DNA of 64,000 bases. Origin: Scilla litardierei. Its lineage: Eukaryota; Streptophyta; Magnoliopsida; Asparagales; Asparagaceae. Each line of letters opens with the position of its first letter. Position 1 is the stretch's first letter. Both the position numbers and the translations under genes were made by a program. The notes beneath the pieces are model-generated. The model worked only from the letters and a program-made list of their open reading frames with translations, was not told the DNA's origin and did no database searches. Shown here one piece after another: positions 36,042-47,880 of the stretch. The stretch is taken from the NCBI GenBank assembly GCA_030789695.1, contig CM061130.1, forward strand, positions 11,399,860-11,463,859, read 5' to 3'.

Positions 36042-38440
36042 ATTGACGACATTCTGATCTATTCGAAGTCGGAGGAAGTGCATGCCTCGCACTTAAGGAC
36101 GGTGTTGGAGATTTTGAGGAAGCATCGGGTGTATGCTATGTTTTCGAAGTGCAAGTTTTGGCTGGATAGAGTTGCTTTTCTCGGGCATGTGGTGACTGGA
36201 GATGGTATTTCAGTGGATCCCGAGAAGATTAGGGCCATCAGAGAGTGGCCTGTCCCGTCGTCTGCGTCTGAGATTCGGAGTTTCCTTGGACTTGCTGGTT
36301 ACTATCGGCGGTTCATTAAGGACTTTTCCCGTATTGCTGAGCCAATGACCAAGTTGACGCGGAAGGATGTTGCTTTTGTTTGGTCGGGTGATTGTGAGAA
36401 TGCTTTTGGCGTTCTGAAGGAGAGGTTGACGACGGCCCCTATCCTTGTTGTGCCTGATCGCAGCGGTGGATTTGAGATCTTTTGCGATGCTTCTGGCAAG
36501 GGTCTCGGTTGTGTGTTGCATCAGCATGGGCATGTTGTGGCGTATGCGTCTCGTCAGCTTAAGGTTCATGAGAAGAATTATCCGACGCATGATTTGGAGT
36601 TGGATGCCGTTGGGTTTGCTCTTAAGATTTGGAGGCACTTCCTGCTGAGTGAGAAAGTGAAGATTTTCACCGATCACAAAAGCTTGAAGTATATTTTTAC
36701 TCAGAAGGAGCTCAACATGTGACAGCGTCGATGGTTGGAGCTTATGGCGGATTATGAGATTGATTTACAGTTTCACCCTGGCAAGGTGAATGTGGTCCCA
36801 GATGCGCTGAGTAGGTTTCCAGCGGTGATGATTTTGACCTCGCAGTGGAGATTGCAGCAGGATTTTTGCGAGTCTGGTGTGGAGATTGTTCTTCCTGGGG
36901 AGGCTTCATCGTTGATGTACATGCAGGTACAGTCGACGATCGTGGATCGGATTAAGGCTGGCCAGGCTGAGGATCCGAAGCTGGTGAAGATTCGGGAGCA
37001 GGTGGAAGCCGGTCTGCGGACTGACTTTTTGATTCAGGAGGATGGCTCGCTGAGGTTTGGAGCCAGGCTGTGTGTGCCAGCTGGAGATATTAGAGAGGAG
37101 TTGATGGTGGAGGCACACAGTTCGCCGTATTCTGTGCATCCTGGTGGCACCAAGATGTACCAGGATCTTCGTTTGAATTATTGATGGCATGGTATGAAGA
37201 GGAGTGCGGCTCGGAGTGTAGCCAAGTGCTTGGTTTGCCAGCAAGTGAAGGCGGAGCATCAGCATACGGCCGGGTTGCTACAACCGCTTCCGATTTCGGA
37301 GTGGAAATGGCAACACATCACTATGGATTTCGTGACTGGACTACCTCGGAGTCCGAAGCAGAATGACGCGATTTGGGTGATCGTAGATCGATTGACCAAG
37401 TCCGCGCACTTTATTCCGTTCCGAGTGGGACAGTCCACTGAGGCACTAGCAAGGAGATATATGGAGGTAAAATTCTTTTACTCTCCGTTTTATGTCCTTT
37501 TCCTAGTTTGGATAGTGATGTAACGTGAATCGTGCAGGAGGTCGTACGACTTCATGGAGTCCCTGTGAGTATCGTGTCTGACAGAGACACGAGGTTCACA
37601 TCTCAGTTCTGGCAGAGTTTGCAGAAGAGCTTGGGTACGCGTCTGAGTTTTAGCACGGCGTACCATCCGCAGACGGATGGCGAGTCCGAGAGGACGATTC
37701 AGATTTTGGAAGACATGCTGAGGGCGTGCATGTTGGATTTCAAGGGTTCGTGGGAGGAACATCTACATTTGGTGGAGTTCTCTTACAACAACAGCTTCCA
37801 GGCGAGTATTGGCATGGCTCCTATCGCCGCTCTTTATGGGAGGAAATGTCGATCGCCATTGAGTTGGGATGACATTGGTGATCGGGAGCTGTTGGGACCG
37901 GAGATGATCGTGGAGGCTGTGGAGGTTGTCAGGAACATTCGGGAGAGGTTGAGGATTGCTCAGGACTGTTTTAAGCATTGGGAGGATGCTAAACGTCGTC
38001 CTTTGGAGTTTCAGCTAGGCGACCATGTGTTCTTGAAGATTTCCCCGAATCGCGGTGTGATTCGTTTCGGGAAGCGAGGGAAGTTGAGCCCACGATACAT
38101 TGGACCGTTTGACATTTTGGAGAAGGTTGGCGAGGTAGCTTATCGATTGGCCTTGCCGCCATCTTTGGAAGGAGTTCACAATGTTTTCCATGTGTCGCAG
38201 CTTCGTCGATACATTAGCGACCCATCTCATGCTGTGGATTTCTCGGAGATTACCGTTCGCCCCGATTTGACGTATGACCAGCATCCAGTGCAGATTCTGG
38301 ACATGCGTCAGAAATCGCTTCAGAACAAGATTTTCAATCTTGTGAGGGTGATGTGGCGACACGGCTCACCTGGAGAGTCTACTTGGGAGAATGAGGATGA
38401 GATGCGAGAGCGTTTCCCACTTTTGTTTCCGGACACGTGA
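36042..38440 (+). pseudogene. pol: gypsy pol, second part: reverse transcriptase end, RNase H, integrase, chromodomain-like tail
   Basis: The frame resumes at the duplicated ATT with the catalytic Asp-Asp and ILIYSKS. RNase H ([28 protein letters not shown]), the integrase zinc-binding region, the integrase core ([40 protein letters not shown]) and the GPF/chromo-type tail ([11 protein letters not shown]) follow. In-frame stops interrupt it at 36720-36722 (TGA where the family usually has Arg) and 37182-37184 (TGA where Trp is expected). A 71-bp intron at 37467-37537 must also be removed. The true stop is at 38438-38440. The element cannot make functional enzymes. Confidence 0.92.
37467..37537 (+). 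other. spliceosomal intron inside the gypsy integrase
   Basis: 71 bp, GTAAAATTC...CGTGCAG, phase 0. It contains in-frame stops, and its removal joins RRYME to EVVRLHG, an uninterrupted integrase core. It lies between the first and second catalytic Asp segments. Confidence 0.8.
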
Positions 38441-38471
38441 GTGTTTGGAAATTCCGAGGACGGAATTTTTC

Positions 38472-38486
38472 TTAAGTTGGGGAGGA
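38472..38486 (+). other. polypurine tract of the gypsy element
   Basis: AAGTTGGGGAGGATG lies directly before the 3' LTR and is the expected plus-strand primer site. Confidence 0.8.
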
Positions 38487-41048
38487 TGTAACGACTGGTT
38501 TCCTTGTATCTGGATTTATTATAATATAATATATGTTTTGGTGGATTTTCTCCTTTTGTGTGGTTTTCGTCTCCGTAGCTTTCATTTTCGATCGTGTCGT
38601 CGTGTTTTCTCGTTTCTTCCTTAGGATCGTCGATTTCGAAGTATGTCATTCGTGACGGACTTCATAACGGTCGTATCTTACTGTTAGATCAAGCCTAGGA
38701 GTCATAGGAATCGATCTCGGAGCTCCGCGCTCCGTATCAGAACTTTTGGTGCTTATTAGCCGGTGTAAGAAGGGGCACCGACCGACTAGATGACGATCCA
38801 GTCGGTCGGCAATCCTTCTTGGACCGACTAGTTGGCTTTCTAAATTATTCAGGAGTTACTATTTATCGTTAGTCGGTCTAAGAACGTTGGTTGACCGACT
38901 AGGTTGCAAACTAGTCGGTTAGCAATGCTTCTTTAACCGACTAACTCTTCAACTAGTTTTTGGTATCAATAATGTTCACTCTTAGTCGGTCTAAGAACGT
39001 TCACCGACCGACTAGATGTTAAACTAGTCGGTCAGTATTTGTTCATCGACCGACTAAATCCAAATCCTATTTTCGTTCAGAAGTTACTGTTTACACTTAG
39101 TCGGTCTGCGTTGGTCGACCGACCGACTAGTTGCCAAACTAGTCGGTCAGTGGTTGCTCTTTGACCGACTAATCTGTGTTAAAAACCTAATTTCTGGGCA
39201 GCCGCCAGCCCAACCTATTTATACCCCTCCCAAACGTTTTCTTCTTCCTCCACTCGACCTAAAACCCTAAAATCTCCCCCATTGAGCCCCCTTCTCCCTC
39301 AAACCCTAATTCCTTCATTCCAAGCCCAAGATCCATCATCCAAACCATCCATCAACTCATTCTACCTCTCATCTTTCCCAAATTTCCATCAAATCCCCAA
39401 AATCCCCCAAGAACCCTAGTTCTCCAAACTTCTCCATTCGGTTCCAGATCTGGTTCCTAGGTTCTCCGGAGTGTTTCTTTCACCTCCTCTCGGTAAGAAA
39501 TCGATCTCTTGATGTTTTCATAACCTATTTGTATTTTTATAAAACCCTAATGAAATTTCATGTTGTTTGATGATTGTTTCCCCATACCAGCGATTTCCCC
39601 CGTAGATTAGCATCCGCGAGATGAACCTTCGTGATCGTCATCCCCAGTGCTAGGCAAGTGAAACTTGTCACTTAGGGTTTAGGCCATGTTTTAGGCCATT
39701 TGCTTGTTGTAGGCGTAAAAGAGACTAGGCGACGAAATGATACTCGCCTAGGCGCAAATTGAGGAACTAGCTTGACAACGAAGCTAGTTCTGACATATAT
39801 CATGTTGCACAATTACCATGTCATGTTTACTTTCCATTAACGGTACGCAAATTAATTGTCATGTCATTGCATTCTTTAAGTGTTTCTGTGATTGCATAGC
39901 TTCGCTACAATGCTTGTGTTCCTGGCTCGTGTTCCAGAAGCGGGCCATGTGTTGGTTGATAGCCAATGCCCTAATTGCTTGTTTCCGGCTAGGTGCACCC
40001 CTACGCCAAATGTTTAGAATGCGAGCTCCTGTGCGGGGCAACCCCGGCTCATTTACCGGGCTCATGTGCGGGGACCCTGGCTCGATTACGTGTGCCAAAT
40101 GTTTATGAATCGTGAACTAAAATGCGAGCTCCTGTGTGGGGCAACCCCGGCTCATTTACTGAGCTCATGTGCGGGGACACTGGCTCGATTACATATGGAT
40201 ATTGGGGGTAAGAGTTAAGCGGACAATCAACTGGTAGTCTGCCCGATCAGCAACTGCAGTGGTAAGGCATAAACTCTGGGTTTGGGGTAGTTGTTAAGCG
40301 GCCACTCAGCGTGAATGTGAAACCGTTCAGCTGTAAGGCGTAAACATCTACAAAACAACGTGAATAGTGAATTGATTGAGATTGTTAGTAGCTTGGCTAC
40401 TCTTGTCTTGTCTTGTCCCGATAATTGTTCTCTTGTACAAATTGTCTTGCCATGTCTTGTTTGTGCACTCCTGTTATAACTGCCATGTCATGCATACTTT
40501 AACTGCTAGGTTGCTAGTTGCCTTACTTTCAGTTTCCTTGCCCAAGTCTTTTAGACTTGCTGACATGTGCCCCTTTACTGTTTTGGGTGACACATGTTAG
40601 ATCCCGAGCCTGAGTACCTTGTTGAGAACGAGGTGTTTGCTTACGCCGAGCCCGAGCTTGTGTTTGACGGGGAGTACGTGGACACTGGGGACCAGTCCTA
40701 GTGTTTTCGTTGTGTTTCCCTTTTTGTTTTAGACTACTGTTTTGTTGTTGGTGCGTGGCACCTATACTTTGTTATGTCGTTGGTTTTGTTGGCCTTGTTC
40801 TGGGCCTTTAGACTCTTTCTTTTAGCCTGGTGGCTTTTCTGGATGTTGAACTTATTTTCATGTTGGACAATTTGTGAGATATGAGAATTTTATTTCTGTC
40901 TCTCCTTTTATTATTATTGTTGCTCCGTTGTGGTTATAGGGACCTGCTTATGTTTTTTTGACGCTTATCGGGTTTGGGGCTTCACAGCTCCACTCTCGTG
41001 CGGACCTTCTCACGTCTCGCCTCCATTTTAGGGAAGCGGGTCGTGACA
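38487..41048 (+). repeat. gypsy 3' LTR
   Basis: 2562 bp, same features and order as the 5' LTR, TATA box at 39215-39224. Differences from the 5' LTR are mostly transitions by eye. Confidence 0.95.
38776..39175 (+). promoter_or_regulatory. U3 array of ACCGACCGACTAG inverted motifs (gypsy 3' LTR)
   Basis: Copy of the 5' LTR array. The second unit is better preserved here (TTGACCGACTAGG where the 5' copy has TTGATCGATTAGG), so the 5' LTR has lost cores by mutation. This promoter points into the remaining host sequence. Confidence 0.75.
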
Positions 41049-41053
41049 CCACT

Positions 41054-41177
41054 GGTCTCTCAAGATCCGAGCTGCGATCCCCTTTCTCGCATCGTTGATT
41101 TTCATGATATGCAATTTGCTTTGTGAGATGATCCTGGTTCGGTTCGTTACTACCGGCCTCGGCCTCGATTGGCATCA
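41054..41177 (+). pseudogene. host gene exon 1, second half
   Basis: Continues the exon begun at 14433 in frame once one CCACT copy is removed. It encodes a hydrophobic, probably membrane-embedded stretch (AAIPFLASLIFMICNLL) and ends with GLGLDWH at a GTGAGT donor (41178), splitting a codon. The joined exon is 284 bp. The 6.4-kb intron after it contains a MULE and a gag-only LTR element. Confidence 0.6.
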
Positions 41178-41470
41178 GTGAGTAGAGTAGGAACAAACCC
41201 CCTCATTTTTTATAAAGTTGGAATTTTGTTTCTTTGCCAAAAAATTCTTTGCAATTACAAGGTAATGTATTTGATATGATATCAATAATATCTACATTTT
41301 AAATTGCATGTTTGAAATGCAATTTGTTGTCGTAACATGCTCGCATATAATTATTGTGGCTATCTGGCCCTTATTAGCTTGGTTTATTAGGAACATGCAT
41401 ACCTAAATAAGGAGATATATTAAGCCGATCGTTTCGACTATAAATGTCATTATGCATCCATGTTCTGTAT

Positions 41471-42518
41471 GGGAGTTGCTACGTGCACGTACTGAATTGC
41501 TCGCGTGCACAACCACTTATTCTCAAGTTTGCCATTCAAAAATTACTCCAATTTTACCCTTGTCGCCTCTGCCTCGTCTCCCGCCGTCGTCGCTGGTTGC
41601 TTAGGGTTTAGGGTTTCAAGATGATCTGGGACGCAAGAGGAGAGAGAGATAAGGACGAGATGGTGGCTTCGGGTTTCAAGATGATCTGGCACGAGAGAGG
41701 AACAGAGGGCGACAAACTAGGACGAGGACGAGGGCGACAAACTGGGACGAGGACGAGAACGATGAACGGAGGACGAGGACGACAAACACTGTCATATTGG
41801 AGAGAGAGAGAAAGAGAGAGAGGAACAGAGGGCGACGAATTGGGATGCGGACGACGAACGCTGCTGTCGGGTCCCAATGACCCCACGTAGGAGGAGATAG
41901 ACGAACTGGGACGATGCCACTCTTGCGAGTTGCGTTGAGCAAAATTGCTCAACGCGCATAATAGGAAATTTTTTTGTCTGTTATGCGCGTTGAGCAATTT
42001 CGGCTCTGTGTAGCAAAATTGCTACTGTGTACACCAGGCAAAACTTTTGTATGTTGTTCGCAGTGAGTAATTTTGTTCGAAAGTGTCAAAACACACAACA
42101 TGCAAAAAAATTTACCTAATGTGCGCGTTGATCAATTTCGGCTCTGTGGAGCAAAATTGCTTAACGCGCACAACATGCAAAAAAATTTACCTGATGTGCA
42201 CGTTGATCAATTTCGGCTCTGTGGAGCAAAATTGCTCACCACGTATAACATGCAAAACCTGTTGTGCGCAGTGTGCAATTTTGCTTAATAGAGCCGAAAT
42301 TGCTCACCGCGCATGGAAGGCAAAAAATTTTGCCTGATACGTTGAGCAATTTTGGCTATGTGGAGCAAAATTGCTCACCATGCATAACAGGCAAAAGTGG
42401 ACAATTTGGGAATTAAAATTGGTTTTGCGTGGGTGAGAAAATTTGAATGGCAAACTTGTAAATACGTCGAACTCTGGACGTGCACGGAGCAATTTGGTAC
42501 GTGCACGTAGCAACTCCC
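41471..42518. mobile_element. non-autonomous Mutator-like element with perfect 9-bp target duplication
   Basis: Ends are GGGAGTTGCTACGTGCACGTAC on both sides in inverted orientation, extending imperfectly for about 100 bp to AAGTTTGCCATTCAAA. The flanking 9-mers GTTCTGTAT (41462-41470 and 42519-42527) are identical. The 1048-bp interior has a GGGTTTAGGGTTTCAAGATG phrase, a short repeated Arg/Asp-rich frame (41621-41890) that I do not recognise, and tandem palindromic repeats. The inner part of the inverted repeat resembles that of the MULE at 13595, so the two are probably related. Confidence 0.9.
41925..42405. repeat. tandem palindromic repeats inside the MULE
   Basis: Five or so units of the form GTTGAGCAATTTCGGCTCTGTGGAGCAAAATTGCTCA(C/A)CGCGCA, then CAACATGCAAAAAA. 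GAGCAATTT and AAATTGCTC form inverted arms within each unit, so the tract can fold into repeated hairpins. Confidence 0.8.
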
Positions 42519-42527
42519 GTTCTGTAT

Positions 42528-45062
42528 TCAAATTACTTATTTTTTAGGGGGGTGGGTTGTGGGTGTGGAGGAGGGTGGATGCTTTAGTATGCACTCTGAT
42601 CTTGATAAGATACTTCAACGTGGCATTGAGCGAATCCCTAATAAATTCAACATATTTCCGTCACTGTCCTCATATGAAGGACCATTTGATTGACTTGAAT
42701 TAACTATCTGTCCTGTTAAAGTTCATGTCAACTTCAAGTTTATGACCCTACCTGTTGTTGTTCACCCATATCACATATTGGGATGATTTTCAAAAAAAAA
42801 TATAAATACATTTATGTTTCACCGTTTTCCCAAGGTACTACCTTGAACTTTAAAAATAGCAGAAAAGTAAATCGAACTTTACTTTTTCTAAATTAGTATC
42901 ATGAGCTTTGTTAACCAAAAAACTACCTTAATCTTATCTAAACATGCTCAAATTACTGTCTCTAACATTTTATAAGTCTCAAAAGCACATCTCAATCTTT
43001 GAATAACATTAGCACATCTTAATCTTTGAATAACATTTGAAAAAACTAACTCTGATGACTCATTTAAGAAAAAATAAAGTTCAAGATAATTTTCTATTAT
43101 TGTCAAAGTTCGAGATAATAATCCGGGAAAAATTATGAAACTTAAAGGCATTTTTTTTGAAAATTAACCTATGTATCGTTGAAATAGAAAATATTGCACG
43201 TCTCAAACCGGTGTTGCTAATATATAGGAGATGGTACTGTACAATTGCCATTCCTATTCTAATTTTTTCTTCTACTTAAACTCCATTTTCTAATTGTAAC
43301 TTACTATAATTCTTAAATTCCCACTTCACATGAAACCCCTATTGACAAATCTCATCAAATAATTTTCGTTCAGCTTTCACTAAGATACACTGATTTGTCA
43401 TGAATAATAGTTATTTAAGGAAATGCAAATGGATAATCGAAGACATAGAAAGGAAAAATGGATATGCAGAAGTTGCACTCTATGTCTTCTTCTGCCAGTA
43501 AACATTTGCTGGTTTTTGCAATGATGTTGCAGGGAATTTTAAGTCTCATCGCGTTACTACTGTGAGCAATTGTTGTTCCATATTCCCTGACATTTATTGA
43601 GCTAATACTACATAGCTATAATGTCACAACTCACAACAGATAAACCTAACGAATATAGATAAAGGCTTTGATTTAGAATAATTTTTGTGGTGGTACGGTC
43701 ACAATACACAGTGTCTTTATAAGGGTAATATTACACATCTTATACTACATGGCTATGAAGTCACAACAACAGATGAACCCTATGAACTTATTAAAGCCTT
43801 TCTAATACAATATTCGTTGTGGTATAGTCACGGTTTCCAGAGCCGTTATAATTTTCATAATTTTCGACAATAGAGTAGGTAGATGTTCCTTAACGGGGTT
43901 TGAAACTAATTATTGAAAATACAGTCAAGGTGCAAGTGTTCGTCCAAGTGTAGATGCTCGTCAGTGTCTATCGGGCATGTATAACTATTGTATTGTAGCA
44001 GTAAAGAATTGTTTTATGAACGAGAGCAAGAATAAGGAACAACTGTCATGCATCTCCTTGGTGGTTATATCATTTTATGGTTCGTTTACAACTGCCTTAA
44101 GTTATAAAGATTCTACAAGAAGGCCCATGTGGGGCATCTATTCCCTGTTTCGAATTGATTACATGCACATAGTCACCTTTTCATTTTCAGTTACTCCCCC
44201 AATCATTCCTTCATACATTTTTTATTTTTTTATTTTTTATTTTCATTTGAGAAATAGGTGAGGCCCATAGATTGCTAGCTTTGAGATTCAAACCTATCTT
44301 GCTTTTTCTTCTTATCGTCTCCTTTACCACCAAACTCTCCTCCTCCAGTTGACCCATTCATAATAAATTGATCACTTTGGGTTTTGTCATTGATGTTTTG
44401 GATCCCATTCATGGTCGAGTAGGTCATTTCTGCTATAAAATGCAATCAAAAGTAGGAGAAAGGGATTGCAGATTAGATGCAAATGTGTTCCATTGTGGCG
44501 ATGTGTTTATCATATATTCTACTACATTTTGATTGCTTCAGCACATAGTTTCAGTCCCCATGTTTCCTGAAGTTCAGCATACAAAACTATCCACAAAAGC
44601 AAATTTTTATACCTATTTATCAGTCTGTATCAAATATCATTGTTTTTATTCACCTTATCTAAAACAAAAGCGAGAAACGTTAAAGCTTTTGTGAAATTTA
44701 TAATATGAGATTAAATATTTTCGGGATGCCAATTTGACAGATACATGACCATCTGATGATGCTATTATGAATGGTTATAGAGTATGGATGAAGTACGCAT
44801 TTAATGGAACTGATGTATGATTGTTATATTTGTAGAAATTAACAATCTCTTGATAGACTCAAGACCAGTGTCAAAACAACTGAAATGCACTACATCCTTG
44901 GCAATTTTCGGATAGAAGACATTTCCAATTATTTGGACTTAAAACATCAATTATTTACAAGGTTCTTAACCTAGAAGAGTTCTATGCTTTTCCTTTGCTT
45001 GTTCATGAAACATATGCACCATTACAGAGACTTCTTTTTAGTCAACAAATGTGTATCCGATA
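42528..45062. other. host intron sequence without recognisable genes
   Basis: AT-rich. Small open frames resemble nothing I know. No clear transposon ends. Confidence 0.4.
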
Positions 45063-47413
45063 GGCCCCAAACGAGATCTGAAATTTATTAGAAATAAACT
45101 AAAAATAAAAAGGATAAATGATTACAATTGTAGGGGTAGTCGTCCTTCCAAGACACCGATTGATAGGGGACGTTCGCACCCTTCCGTAGCCGAAGAACTA
45201 TCTATCCGATTTATCAAAACAATCAAACCATGCCTGAGCTAGGGCCGGGCGCACCCGCCCCCTTTAATACAGTTTCCTTCTTTTAGCAATTTACTAATAA
45301 GCTCCTATACTAATTAAAATACTGCAAAAAGGGCTAGAATGCCACTAATGGACCCAAACTCCTAAATATGATGCCGGCTCCATTATTATTCCCCCCAAAA
45401 ATCACCTTGTCCTTAAGGTGGTGCATGAATTCTATGGTGGTCATACTCTAAGTGGTGGTGGTCATCTGCTCCGGGCTCTTCATCATCCACATCCTCCTCG
45501 TCATCCCCAACTATCAGCACTTGTAGTTTGCGCACCCTCACAATGGTGCCCTGGGGTTAATGGTGCCCTGGGGTGAACCTCTCATCGCAACTGAAACACA
45601 ACTCTTTCTGTCTCTTCTCCCTTAGCTCTGCATCAGTCATCCTCCTGAACTGACCCACTGCTGGCGGTGCGCTGCTCTTCTCCTCAATCTTCTCATCACT
45701 TGCCTAATCTCTATATGGCCACCTTCAGCCCCCTGTCGCTACTGGAGCTCTACGCTGAACATATCCACCACAACCGCTCCTGGCTCTCCTCTCATCAGTT
45801 TGGTGGTCATCCACCATCTGTGCTATCTCCACGACCTACACCAGATCATGTGGCTTTTATGCGCAAATACAAAATAATGGGCTTTAAGCCCTTCATGAAC
45901 ATGCCCTCCAGTGACTTATCCATGACCCCTCGCACTCGCCCTGAAAGTGTGGCTCGAACTTCGCTATGTACTCCCTCATAAGCCCGTCCTGCCTGAGTGC
46001 AAACAACTGCTCATGAAGGTTCCCCATGCGAGGCTCCCAGAACCTCTCCAATATGCGGTCATTGATCTCCTCCCAACTGCGAAATAGACGCCGCTGCTCC
46101 CTCCATTGATACCATCCTAGGACTCTCCCCTCCATACATACTGCTGCTACCTCCAACTTCTGTGCCTCAACATACGAGACACAGTAAAGAATCTCTCTGC
46201 ACTATAAATCAACGCATGTGGATCCTCCTCGAATACGAGCATCTTCAACTTCTGTACTCTGCCATCCACCCCAAAATGCCCCTGATCTGTTCTACCTTTT
46301 GCGTGTCTGGGCTGATGATAATGATGTTACCTCTCATGATGTGTCTCATGTCCCCACTGTGGCCCTCTCCCACGATCTACATGGCCCCTTCGTGGACCTC
46401 CTCCTCGTCCTCCGTGGTCTACCCATTCATCACCACCACCATATGCACCTCCCCCGTCATCTTCATAGTAGCCGCCACTTCACCATGATAAAGACCATCC
46501 CCTAGCACATGCCCTGGATAGCCATTGCACGGCTGATATTGATCCTCGTTATTGGGACGCATCAACGGAGGCGGAAAAGCTGCTGATCGGTGCTCGTTGT
46601 GGTTGGAAAACCCCCTGGCGGCCCTTCAGGGTGCTCGGCAGGGTCGGCTGACCTGTTGGAGGCCGGCAGGGTTCGACCGACCCTGTCGGTGCCCAAATTG
46701 GGCGGGGCAGCTGCCTCTGCCCATATTTAAGGCCGGCTGCCCCCAAGGCTGGCCTTGGGGGTTCGGCCGGCTACCATTGCCCTTCCATTGACCTCCGGCG
46801 AACTCCTCGTCCTTCCACAACTCTTCATTGTCTTTGAAATACCCGTCGGCGTCGAAAACCATGCCTTCATCAATATTTTTCAACTTTTCCGTCCCCTTTT
46901 CTAAAGGTGGCACCTTTTTTTTGAAGAAGTAGGGTTCGCACCGTCTTTTCCGTTCTTTTCCGTGAGGATCGATAGTTGGAAGATGATTTGCGAGAGGGCC
47001 TCATTTTGTTTGTCTTGCCTAGTCGTCAACCTCTCGTTGATCCGATCAAAGGTAGCCGTCAACTTCAAAATTGCCTCGCCGTTTTCCGCTAGGGTTTTCT
47101 TCACGTCGTCAATCTCGTCGTCATTCTCGCTATTGAATTGCTCCTCAAAGATTAAAATTTTTCATTGGATCTTGTCGATGCTGCCATGGATCGTTATTCG
47201 ATCTGATACCAAAATGCCCCAAACGAGATTTGAAATTTATTAGCAATAAACTAAAAATAAAAAGGATAAATGATTACAATTGTAGGGGCAATCGCCTTTT
47301 CATGACGCCGATTGATATAGTAAGCCCCTATAATAATTATATTACTACAAAAGGCCTATAATGTCCCAAATGGACCCAAACTCCCAAATATGGTGCCGGC
47401 TCTATTTGTATCA
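45063..47413 (-). mobile_element. gag-only Ty3/gypsy-type element (TR-GAG-like), minus strand
   Basis: Two related terminal repeats share GCCCCAAACGAGAT(C/T)TGAAATT...GACCCAAACTCC(T/C)AAATATG(A/G)TGCCGGCTC at about 45063-45388 and 47215-47413. The second lacks about 120 bp. On the minus strand the primer site TGGTATCAGAT lies at 47201-47211 next to the upstream repeat. The polypurine region (CTTAAGGACAAGGTGATTTTTGGGGGG, just above 45388) precedes the other. The interior of about 1.8 kb holds gag remnants and no pol. No target duplication was found, and the exact repeat ends are approximate. Confidence 0.7.
45560..47160 (-). pseudogene. gag remnant of the minus-strand gypsy-type element
   Basis: On the minus strand, an N-terminal segment (KKTLAENGEAILKLTATFDR, about 47100) is followed by a linker (46626-46913). 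A gag domain at 46156-45893 follows with CMEGRVLGWYQWREQ, SWEEINDRILERF and QDGLMREYIAKFE. A broken tail, FMKGLKPIILYLR, ends near 45850. Frames shift between blocks and several stops follow, so no intact protein is made. No protease or reverse transcriptase is visible. Confidence 0.7.
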
Positions 47414-47543
47414 CTCTATCTTTTGTTATCGAATGAGATTCTGCCTATCTCTGTAGTCATATACCTTATAAGTGAGTTTTTCTATGAGGTAGGCTTTTGT
47501 TTGTCAGTGCCAAACTTATCCTGGGACTATTGTATATTGACAG

Positions 47544-47880
47544 ATCTTCATCTCCTCTTCCTGAAACTGGCCAGTGGCTCCTCTTAGCACTGAACGAGAA
47601 GCTTCCTCAAATGGTTGTTGATGCGTTAAAAGCTCACATTGTTGGGCTCATCATTATTTAATGTTGTTTATGATGCTGGGTTTCTTTGAGCTCTTCAATT
47701 CTGTCAAAGCTCCCGGCCTTGGACTTGCTGCGAGGTATATGTTCACTATGGCTATAGGCCGTCGCCATCACATTTGTTTCTACAATTTTTCCATCATCAC
47801 ATTTGTTCCTCGTATCTAGTTCCGATGCATCCTCCCCCGTGGGCTCAAAAATATTTCATGCCATATTCTTATAATTTGAA
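47544..47880 (+). pseudogene. host gene exon 2, frameshifted
   Basis: An acceptor (ATTGACAG, 47543) joins in phase to exon 1. The frame continues PLPETGQWLLLALNEKLPQ, then ALKAHIVGL, and is lost at about 47650, where one base appears to be missing. It resumes in another frame as MLFMMLGFFELFNS and APGLGLAARYMFTMAIGR, shifts again to AITFVSTIFPS near 47765, and again to PWAQKYFMPYS near 47840. The succession of readable blocks in different frames shows small deletions in a once-conserved membrane protein. Some breaks could be sequencing errors, but three make decay likelier. No later exon is seen. Confidence 0.6.

Larger units (their letters stand above)
14593..41048 (+). mobile_element. Ty3/gypsy retrotransposon, Tekay-like chromovirus, with a nested CACTA element
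   Basis: A complete insertion: LTRs of 2561 and 2562 bp beginning TGTAACGACTGG and ending GTCGTGACA, flanked by the perfect duplication CCACT (14588-14592 and 41049-41053). Without the nested CACTA the element is about 9.95 kb. Domain order is gag, protease, reverse transcriptase, RNase H, integrase and a C-terminal chromodomain-like segment. That order is typical of chromoviruses, and the sequence style is Tekay/Del. By eye the LTRs differ at roughly 55 positions (about 2 percent), so the insertion is not very recent. The region just after the 5' LTR (GGTTTTGTTGGTGGCCC) is not the usual initiator-Met primer site. Confidence 0.95.
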
